In this document: piece by piece, positions 54,532-64,000 of the stretch
Position numbering within the stretch: the first letter of the stretch is position 1
How the letters are laid out: the number at the start of each line of letters is the position of its first letter
Assembly: GCF_020360975.1 (NCBI RefSeq)
Contig: NW_025408671.1
Span: forward strand, 5,828,001-5,892,000
DNA: 64,000 bases
Source: Hirsutella rhossiliensis
Taxonomy: Eukaryota; Ascomycota; Sordariomycetes; Hypocreales; Ophiocordycipitaceae
Direction of reading: 5' to 3'
Notes under the pieces: generated by a model
What the model saw: the letters and a program-made list of their open reading frames with translations, nothing else
Database searches by the model: none
What the model was told of the DNA's origin: nothing
Made by a program: the position numbers and the translations under genes

Positions 54532-57500
54532 AGCCTAGGAGGAATAGAATTCCTATACCTTCCGGCTACTATAAAAGGCACCTTTCTTATATCCCTTATA
54601 GCTTCCTTTTACCCCTCTTACTAAAAAAGCCGATTTTTAACTAACTTTTCTACCCCCTTTCTTTTATAACGATAATAAAAACCGACTCCTTTACTATCCC
54701 TACGGTTTATAAGACGATTCTTATAGAGCTATAAGATTAAGATAAATAGGTAAAAGAGCTATAGGCTCGTATAAATAGAACTATCTATAATTTAGTCTTC
54801 TTTAATAAATAGGACCCTCTTAAGCCCCCTCTTTATCCTAGGGTAACGGAATTTATAGAGGGAGCTTCCCTCTTCTCTAAGATAACCTCTATATAGTAGA
54901 GAGCTTTTTCTACTACCTTAGGCGACTATAAGAGTTACCGAAAGGAATACCTCTATAAAACAAAGCTTTTAATACTACTTATATAGTAATAACGGAATCC
55001 GTTAATACTATAAAGCTAATCTCTCTTTAAGAGGAAGAGACTCCTAAGTAATAGCTTTTAAAGCTTAAGACCTCGATAGCTCCCTTAAGGGGCTATATAA
55101 CTAACCGTATTAAGAAGACCTATATAGTATACCTAGGAGCCTTTTCTACTAGGAACCTACTAGCTTCTTTATAGCTAGCTAAGTAAGAAGAAATCCTTAA
55201 GGAAGCTAATTAATACTTCCTTATAAAAGCTCTTTCTAGCTAGTAGCTATAGGATATATTACTATTAATAAAGCCTATTAGTAACGGTTACTTAACTATC
55301 TTTTAAGAAGCTAGCCGGGAACTAAATAAAGAGGCTACTAAAGTATAATAGTAAGTAGTCTTATTCCTTCGTAGCTAGCACTCGACCTAAATAGCTTAAC
55401 CTACTACCCCTATAGCTACTATAGCCCTTATTACTATAGCTCCCGCTACTACTACTATAACTATTACTCCTTTAGCTCCTCCTCCCTTAAGAGCCTTAAC
55501 GCTATTATTAACTATAGCTATAGCCCTAGCCCTAGCTATATATCTTACTCTAGGCCTAGCCCCGGTCCTATTAGTTAGACCGGCCCGACTAGTCCCTTAA
55601 TAGACCTTTTAGTCTATTAGTCGAAAAATTAAGGAACTAGTTAAAATCGAACCTTATTAATATTAGTAATAAGGGGTAAAAAGGGGGGGTTTTTAAGTAG
55701 ACCTTTTAAACTAAGATAAGGATTCCTCGAAGAGATAATATATAAGGAGGAATCGACCTACCTACTAAGTATATAAAAAGCCCTATCGGCTAGAAGACTA
55801 TTAGTAAGTCTTCGAGGAAAACCGACCTAAAGGAGTTAACCTTTTAAAGAGGCTATAAGAAATAGTATAATAGTCTCTTAAGGAGGACCCCTCGTTATAG
55901 AAGAAGATAGATAAGATTCGGGTTACTAAGAAATAGTAACTAATACCGCTGCCCTTATTTAAGTCGTAAATTCAAGGAAAAATTATTAGTATAGTAAATC
56001 TAGCCTTCGCCTTCCCTATAAATTAATAAGGCTAAGACTAACCGTTAGAGCCTTCCGATTATCCCCTACGAAAATCAGCTATCCTTAACTCTAGTACTTC
56101 CCTTAATATCTATAATATACTCTTACGATTTAGGTCCTTTAAGAAGGTATAGAGAGAATACTTTATTGCCGGGGAATTAACTATATAGATAGAGGGATAT
56201 AGAAGGGTTAATTTTATAATAAAACTACTTAACGGATCTATATAAATTCTTCGACGAAAAAGGGTAGCTTTTTGCCCTCGATTTTTAACGAGCTTAATTT
56301 CCTTTTACCTTCTTCGAGAGAAGGGAATCTTCTAAGATATAACGTCTAAGCCTACGAGGCTAGTCTAGAAGAATTAGACTATTAGGCTTATCGAGGAAAA
56401 ATTCGGTTAATTTATTCTCGAATTCTAACCTATTTATAAGAAGGAACTACTTAAGAAGTTAGCTTTCCTTACTAAGAGGAATAGGTCTACTATAAAGGAC
56501 CCTCTTTTAGTAGCCTAAGGAGACGGTCTTTTTTAGTACGTATAACTTAGTTACCTAGGCCCCCTAGCTTTATATAAGCTAGGTTAATAATAAGGTATAT
56601 AAATAAGGGGCTTAAAGACCGTCGAATATAAATACTATAGCTAAGGAAAGACTAAGAGACGAATTTTTAAACGGATACCTATACGGCCGGACTAGCCGTA
56701 TAAGGAAATTTAGGTCGATTAAACCGACGTCTCTAAGGACTAGGAAAGCTTCGTTAGGGTAATGTTTTTTTATAGACGCTTTTTTAGGGATAGTTTTCCC
56801 TTATTTCTTATAGACCTACCTAAGTAAGTATAACTAGTCTACCCTCTAAAAATTCGTTAACTAGATAAAATCCTACTTTAGCTACGAGTTAAAGAAGATA
56901 CGGTTTAACGGAGAGCTATTTATAAAGGATATCTTAAATTAGCTTCGAAAAAGGGGTATTTTACCCCTCCTATTAGCACCGAATACCTAGGCCTAGAACG
57001 GAGGGGTAGAAAGATTAAGGGGTGCTATAATAGAAAGGGCCCGTATAATAAGACTTACTATAAAGCTTCCCTATAACCTTTAAAGGGAAGTCGTTAAGAC
57101 CGCTTATTACCTTTAAAACTAGACCCTTAGGGACCTTAAGGACCCTAGGGAACTAAACTAAGGAATAAACTAGAAATCCCCCTTTAAGTACTTTATAAAG
57201 AAGAGGGCCTCGCTAGCCTACCTTTATGCCTATAGCTATAAGGCATACGCTAGAACTACTAATATATAGCTAAAAAGGAAGAAGAAAAGAAAGCTTAATC
57301 TTAGAGCCTTTATTAGTTACCTCGTTAGTTATAATTCTACGAATATCTTCCGGATCTAGATTCCTCTTCTATAAAAGGTTATTTCGACTAGGGATATAAT
57401 TTTCGACGAATCTAGCTTCTTCGATAAAAAGAGGGATTAATAGCCCCTCTTACTCTTATAACGTTAGCTAATTTAAAAGATTTAAATCCCCCCTTCTTAA

Positions 57501-58474
57501 TAGTCTTAAGAAGAGGTCCTAGATAAGGAAATAGAAGAAGAAACTAACGTCGAAGTAGTCGAGGATAACGCTAACTTTAAAGAAAAAAAAGAGGAAGCTA
57601 CTAGATTAGATAATCTAGATAAAGAAGGAGACTATAGGAAAGCGGTAGAGCTAAAATACGCCTACCTACCTATGCCTCCTCCTATATAAAAAGAAGATCT
57701 AAAAGTAGCTTTTTTAGTTAGTCTTCCTATCTCGACCCCTAAAGGAGTAGGAAAGGTACCTCTTTTAAAGGATTACCTAGCTGCCTTTTTATCCTTACTT
57801 TAAGAAGTAAAGGAAGGTATAGGGCCTAATATAGATACTAAAGAAGACTAACCTCTCTTTTATTTCGATTGTTTTTCTAACTTTTATTTAACGCTAATAA
57901 AAGATAGTTCTTATAGAGCGTTTATAGTAGGCCGGCTCTTTAAGCTATAGCTATTAGTAAGGAAGGTATATAAAAGAGACCTCCCGGACCTACTAGTAAA
58001 CTAAAAGCAGCTAGAAAGACACCTCTTTAAAGACTAGTTTTTCTAGGCCTAGAAAGACTACCTAGCCTTATATAAAGAGATAGGGTCTTTTAAAGAGGTC
58101 CTTAAGGAAAAGGTAAGAGGAAAATAGGTCCTTAGCTATAAATAGGTCTTTATCTATAAGACTAATAAATATAGCTTCCTTTAAAAGTATAAGGCCCGGC
58201 TAGTTATTTATAGGAACTAGTAGGAAAAAGGGGATTTACTTACTAAGGTAACTACCTTAGTAGGGATATCTTTTCGGACCCTTATAGCTATAGTAGTAGA
58301 ATTCGACCTCGAGCTCGATTAGATAGATATAGTTAACGCCTTTATTAACTACCTACTTAAGGAAGAAGAAGTTATTTATATATAACTTCCTCTTAGTTTC
58401 TAATAACTAGGAAAGGTTCTATAGCTTAAGAAAGCTCTATATAGATTATAAAGATTACCCCTTCTTTAGTAATA
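54532..58474 (+). mobile_element. Ty1/copia retrotransposon, right copy, truncated in RT
   Basis: Follows the 5' LTR. The first 1.65 kb is the gag-side region absent from the left copy. From 56,180 it matches 1,195-3,515, including the integrase-to-RT region and VNAFINYLLKEEE near 58,330. It breaks off at about 58,474, just before the YVDD-type box, where LTR-like sequence of the gypsy element begins. It is therefore truncated or interrupted by the gypsy insertion. Stops are TAG/TAA throughout, though several segments keep more CpG than the left copy. Confidence 0.8.
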
Positions 58475-58788
58475 GCATTTAATAGTATAAGAGTCTTTAA
58501 CTATTATAGGTTATAGGCTTAGGCTATAGCCTAAGCTATATAGTTATATATAGAGGGCCGGATCCTATACGTATATATATAGGCTAGCCGCGTATAAGAG
58601 AGCTCTATATAGCTTATTAATATTATTCTATAGATAGCACCTACGCGCACGCCTTTGCTTACTCTATAATAGTATAAGCTATTAACTAATAGATCTAATA
58701 GATATCTCTCTAGAGAGGGCGCCTCCCCCTTAAGGAAGTACTCCGCCCTTCCCTAGATAGATAGGAAGTATCGTAGCTATCCTAGAAG
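58475..58788 (+). repeat. Probable 5' LTR of gypsy chromovirus
   Basis: Lies between the broken copia copy and gypsy coding sequence, and its last 210 bp recur at 43,335-43,540. The left boundary is set by where copia similarity ends. Confidence 0.6.
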
Positions 58789-61700
58789 CGATTAAAAGCG
58801 CGACGGCTAGCGAGAAGGATAAGGTTCTCGCTATACTAAGGGAGCCGTCTACGAGACCGGCTTTAACCCCTACGGCCTCCGTAACGCCGGTTATAGCGGC
58901 GATACTACTAACGAGGAAGCCGCTCCCTTAGCCGACTTAAGATAGTAAGCTAAAGTCCCTTTACTTCTTCCTTAGCCGGCTATAGACGAAGTTTATAACT
59001 AATAAGAAATAGGGCCTAAATAGCTATCGCGATATAGCGTGGTATTCGCTCCTTTATACGCTACCGGAGCCCTAGATACGGCGGATCTCTAGATTCTAGG
59101 ATAAGGGCGGCCCTAGGGGTAGACGCGACCTATAAGACTTCTTTTAATACCTTATATATACGTTCGGCAACGTATAAGAGCGGGAGAAGGCGTAAGATAG
59201 GCTACGGACCCTTAAGTAGAGAGACGGATAAACCTTTAGCGAATTCCTTCTTAATTTTAAAGAGACGCTCTTATAGGTAGCGGGGACTATAGTATAGGAA
59301 GATAGCGCAAAGCTTATATAGCTACGGAATTCGATTACGCCGGCCTTATAAGAGCGACTTATCCTTATAATTATACCTACTAACTACGGCGAGTATATAA
59401 GCCGGTTAATAAAGGTAGCTTAGGGCTATAAGTAGACGCCGCGTTTTTAAAAGCTCCGTAAGCGCACGCTATATAGCGGCGACGGGATTACCGCCCCTTT
59501 ATAAGATAAATAACCGGCTATCGATATAGACGGGGACACCCTAATATCGGCTACCTATATAGACTAGGCTAAACGCGGTAAGAAGACGCCGTCGACTACC
59601 CCCTATACCGCCCTATACTCTAAGTAGCGGGCAAAGTAGGTAATAAGTAAGGAAATTAAGAAGAGGAAGGCTAACGGCCGCTACCTACGTTATAGAGTAT
59701 CTATATACTTTATATTAAATTGCCCCTTCTTTTTAGCTAAGCGGCCTATAGCGGTTTAAGTAGCGAAGATAGAACCGCTCCTCGCCTTAGACGATAAGGA
59801 GGACTCTGCCCCCTTAGGCCTAAAGGAAAAAGAGTAGCTCTAGAGTAAAGATAGGCTCCGGAGCCTTAATTACTAGCACTAGTAAAGGAGAAGGAAGAAT
59901 TATCCGCTTATATAGAAGAGGAGCCTACTTTAATATAAGTTATAATTAATAACTCCTTGCCTATTACTGCCCTTATAGATAAGGGCTACTAGTACTACGC
60001 CGTAGTTAACGAGGCGCTTACGCGAGAGATATAAGTACTAGTAGAAAAGATCGCCTTAAGGTAAGTAAAAGGCGCCTTAAGCGCGATAAAGGGTATAGTA
60101 ATTAGGGGCATTATATAGCTAGCTATAGAGGTCGACGGTTACTATAAGCTTATCGTAGCCTATATAATCCCTTAACTAGAGTTTCCCTTAATCCTCGGGA
60201 AACCCTAGTTATTATATATAGAGTTATACTTAGTTTTATACTAAAGGAAGCTATAGTTTAGGCCTACGTAACGGTAGGTCCGCTATAATAATAGTTCTAT
60301 AAGTATAGGACTAAGCGTATAAGCTTTATACTTAGTATAAGAAGTCCTTACCTTTATCTTTATAGGAACTATATAATAAGTAGAGTAGGGGTAAGGCTAG
60401 GTAGCGGCTAACGTAGCGGTCTATATAGTTAGCCTAGTAGATATCGATAAGGCCCTCTAGATAAAGAAGCCGAAGTCGCTTTCTAAGCTATAGTAATAGA
60501 TACTAGAGCGTTTTTACGACCTCCTACTACTATTCGAGGCCTAGGAAGTAGATAAGCTTAACCTATATAAGCTAGGGGTAGACTATAGGATCGTACTCCG
60601 TACTAATAAAAAGGGGTAGGAACTACCTATATTATTCGGACCGTTATATAGTATATTATAAATAGAGCTACTAGTGCTAAAGAAGATACTAAGGGACCTC
60701 CTAAATAAGGGTTTTATTGAAGTAAGTAGCTCCGAAGTAGGAGCGCCGGTCTTATTCGTATATAAACTAGGGGGCGGGATATAGTTCTATTACGACTATA
60801 GGGCTTTAAACGTAATTACGAGGCTAGACCGCTACCCCTTACCCTTAATCTTAGATACGCTTTATAACCTTTCGAAGGCGAAGTAGTTTATAAAGGTAGA
60901 TATAAAATAGGCGTTCTATAAGGTATAGATCTTAGAGGGTAATAAGTAAAAGACAGCGTTCTATATATACTACGGCTAATTTAAGTAGCTCGTAACGCCC
61001 TTTAGCCTCTTAGGAGCGCCCGCTACCTTCTAGCGTTATATTAATAACGTGCTTTAAGACTTCCTCGATAAGTTCGCCTTTATATATATAGATAATATCC
61101 TTATCTATACGAGCGGCTCTTATAAGGACTATATATAGAAAGTATAGAGGGTCCTAGAGCGCCTCTAACTTTATAGGCTCTACCTTAACCTAGATAAGTA
61201 CGAATTTAAGGTTAAGAGGGTTAAGTACCTAGGCTTTATTATCTATATAGGCGTAGGTATATAAGTAGACCCTATAAAGATCTAAGCGATTTAGGACTAA
61301 GCTGCCTTAACTACGTAGATAAGCGTATAGAGCTTCCTTAGGTTCGCGAACTATTATAGGATATTTATTAAGGGCTTCTCTTATATTATAATACCCTTAA
61401 ATAAGATTACTAAGAAGCAGACCGCTTTTTACTAAGGGCCTATATAAGAAGGAGCGTTCCGCACGCTTAAGGACCTATTCTCTTAAGCCCTAGTACTACT
61501 TTAGTAGGACTTTAACTAGTCTACGTTAGTTAAAGCGGACTATAGCGGCTAGGCACTTAAAGGAACGCTCTCTTAAGAGGTAAATAAGCGGAAGTAACTA
61601 GTAGCGTTCTACTCCTATAAGCTAACCTTAGTAGAGCGGAATTACGCTATTTACGATAAGGAGATACTAGCGATTATTAGCTACCTTAAGTAATAGTAAG

Positions 61701-63650
61701 CGGAGCTCTAGAACTATAAGAGCTTTAAGGTCCTTATAAACTATAGGAACCTTAAGTACTTTATAACTCGCTAGTACCTCTTAAAGCGGTAAGCCCGCTA
61801 AGCGGAGTATCTCTTATACTTTAACTTCTCGATTAAGTACCGCCCTAAGCGGGACTCCGCGGTCCTAGACGCGCTTTACTAAAGGGATTAAGACCGGCCG
61901 ACGGGAGCGGATATCGAGGCCTAGGATCTATAGCTTATCCTATAAGAAGTACTATAGACTTATATAGGAGCTTCCCTAGTAAAGGAAGACGCGGTGCTAG
62001 CGAATAAGCTTCCCCCTACGCCCTTACCTTAGTCCGGCGAGGAGGGATAGACTAGCCTAAGGGCGCGCGCGGCGAGAGTATTCTAAGATAAGGCCCTTTA
62101 ACGCTTATAGGATAGGATAGCGGCTCTAGACTATACCTACGAGGGCGTGCGCCGCGCCGTTAAGTCTAGCGCTCGACGCTTAAATCCGAAGCTAAAGCTA
62201 AAGGTATAAGTAGCCGACTACTATATTAATATATAAGGGCATCTACGCTAGCGGGGGAGACTATAGGTACCGGGCGCACTATATACTATAAAAGCTAAGG
62301 AGAAGGAGGGACCGCTAGAGCTAGATAAATAGAACGAGCTCTAAGGGAGGCTAGTCTAACTTATCTATAACTCTAGCGTCGTAGGTTACCTAAGTAAATA
62401 GGGTATAGTAGTAGGCCTTATAAGGGACTTTTACTAGCCCCTCCTATAGTACTACGTTTGTTGCTTCCTTTATAACTATAATATCTACGGCCGTATAAAG
62501 ATCTAAAGGGCGTAGCTTAAGGGGCTACTTAAGTAGCTTTTAGTACCTAACTAGTTCTATATATATATATAGATAGACTTTATAATAGACCTCCTACTTA
62601 TAAAGGGCGGCAACCGCTATATATAGGTAATTAAGGACTAACTTAGTAAGTCTATAGTATTAGAGCTAATACTATTTATAGATATAGAGTCCTACGTAGA
62701 GCGCTTTTTATAGTACTAAGCCCGCTCGTATAGCTAGCTAGCCTTTATTATAAGCGATAAGGGATCGAATTAAACTAGCCGCTTTTAGTAGTACTTATAC
62801 TAGCTACTTTAAATTATATAGCTTCTTAGTATAGTATATTACTTATAGACTAACGGAGGGCCTAAGAGGGTTAACTAAGAGGCGTAGGCTTACCTATAGG
62901 CTATTATAGCCTATAACTAAGTAAACTAAGACCGGTAGCTCCCTATAGCCTAACTTACGTTAAATAGTAAACTATATACCTCTATTAAGATAGCCCTTTT
63001 CTTTATAACGTATAGCTTCGAACTACCCTTACTAGTTCCCTTTACTATAGATATAGTAGTAGAGTAGTATAGTAATTTATTACTAAAGGGCCGCGCCTCT
63101 ATATTTATATAAAAGCTATAGGAGACTATAAATTATTACTAATCCGCGATAGCCGCCGCGGCGTAAGATTAAGAGCGGTATACTAATAAGACTAGGGCCT
63201 TAGTAGATAGGCTTATAGTAAGAGATAAGGTATAGCTAGACCTCTATAACTATAGGTTAGTATAACTAATGAAGAAGCTTAACTAGCTATACGCGAAGTT
63301 TATAGTATAGAGGGTTATTAGCCTATAGGTTATAGAGCTCGATAGTCTCTTAATAGGGGTCTATAATAAGATTAACGTAGACCTCCTTTATAAAGCCTCC
63401 TTTAACCTATTACTTAGATAAGAAGTAGCGGACGCTTAACCGCCTATAATTAAGGTAAAGGGAGAGGATAAGTTTAAGGTTAAAGAGATATAGGCCGCGC
63501 GCTAGAAAAAGGTTAGTAGGGGGAAACGCTAGGAGGTCCTTATTAAGTAGCGCGGGTATCTCGACCCTACGTAAGAACCTATATATAAGTTTACGGGAAC
63601 TATAGCCCTCGATAAGTTTAAAGCCTTATTTAGAATAGTAAACGAGAATA
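58789..63650 (+). mobile_element. Ty3/gypsy retrotransposon of the chromovirus type, RIP-degraded
   Basis: A gag-like region lies at 58.8-59.9 kb. The protease is near 59,950 (PITALIDKGY, cf. D-[ST]-G). The reverse transcriptase is at about 60,890-61,120 (KVDIK*AFYKV, KTAFYIYYG, TPFSLLGAPATF, FIYIDNILIYT). RNase H is at about 61,500-61,700 (LVAFYSYKLTLVERNYAIYD, DKEILAIISYLK). The integrase is near 62,580-62,780 (DFIIDLLLIKGGNRYI, FIISDKGSN). A chromodomain is near 63,470-63,600 (KVKEI*AAR, VLIK*RGYLDPT*EPIYKF). The order is standard for chromoviruses, whose chromodomain targets integration to heterochromatin. Stops are TAG/TAA. The 3' LTR was not identified. Confidence 0.85.
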
Positions 63651-64000
63651 ATAGACTAGTAGACTACCGATAGTAGCCTAAGCTAAGACTATAAAGTAGG
63701 TAAAGTAAAGTAAGTAGTTATAATAACGTAAGCGTAATTATATAAGCGGAGATAAAAATAGCGTTTATTTTAAGGTAGAGCCCTTAGACTACCTAGATCT
63801 ACTCTTTATCCTTATTATTATCTTTATCCTTATCCTCGTTATCCTCCTCTAACTTATTAATAGCGTCGGCGCTCTCTAGGGCGCTTAGGCGGCCCTTTAG
63901 GCCCGCGAGCTAGTCGGCGGTAGCGGCGGCTCTAGGGGCTCTAGGGGCGGGGGGGGCCCGGCTAGTAGCAGCGGCGGGGGCGGCGGCGGGCACGGCTAAG
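63651..64000 (-). other. Fragment of another coding relic at the window edge
   Basis: On the minus strand the last 200 bp read an Ala/Pro-rich segment, then LKGRLSALESADAINKLEED and a Lys/Asp-rich tail. The pattern looks like a coiled-coil end of a gag or similar protein, entering from outside the window. No family recognised. Confidence 0.3.

Noticed and set aside
42406..64000. Possible centromere or subtelomere
   Set aside because: AT-rich, RIP-mutated repeats would fit, but there are no telomere repeats and no sequence evidence for a centromere. Chromatin data would be needed.
1..64000. CRISPR arrays, operons, bacterial-type signals, rRNA or tRNA genes
   Set aside because: None seen. Spliced eukaryotic genes throughout, and no cloverleaf or conserved B-box was recognised by eye; a tRNA scan could still find one.

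Overview
This is a filamentous ascomycete chromosome segment, probably from Sordariomycetes and possibly Hypocreales (family-level impression only). The reasons are short introns of 46 to 72 nt with GTAAGT/GTATGT-type donors, GC-rich third codon positions, and protein families typical of these fungi (Ccr4, an AcrB-like protein, a LAMMER kinase, a RAI16/FHIP protein). It also has long AT-rich blocks almost without CpA/TpG and flooded with TpA, which is the signature of repeat-induced point mutation (RIP). All family names are recognised by eye from translations; no database search was run.

Layout. Positions 1 to about 8,410 are a RIP-degraded retrotransposon block: a copia 3' end, a second copia copy with a 3' LTR, and a dispersed repeat. 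Positions 8,557 to about 38,225 are a GC-rich gene island. In order it holds a divergent mitochondrial-carrier-like protein (+), Ccr4 deadenylase (-), a SAM methyltransferase-like protein (+), a tiny intron-split LYR protein (-), an AcrB-like membrane/coiled-coil protein (+), a LAMMER kinase (-), a RAI16/FHIP protein (+) and an unknown protein (-). These are followed by a 5'-truncated LINE with an 11-bp target duplication, a broken multi-exon gene with deaminase-like CAE and PCxxC motifs, and a 101-codon ORF. From 39,313 to about 42,405 lies a large gene whose upstream two-thirds carries ten in-frame stops, nine of them TAG where tryptophan is expected, while its downstream third is intact. 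This reads as RIP spreading out of the neighbouring repeat block into single-copy DNA. From about 42.4 kb to 64 kb is a second RIP block: a partial LTR, a second copy of the dispersed repeat, an unidentified coding relic, a minus-strand gypsy element interrupted by a plus-strand LINE, a second copia copy with its 5' LTR, and a gypsy chromovirus with a readable chromodomain.

The intact genes are unrelated housekeeping or regulatory genes (mRNA turnover, ubiquitin signalling, kinase signalling, endosome transport, mitochondrial functions), not a pathway cluster. The main biological interest is in how RIP has shaped the flanks: a nonsense-codon gradient in a host gene, uneven mutation within single insertions, and direct repeats in the same orientation on both sides of the gene island.
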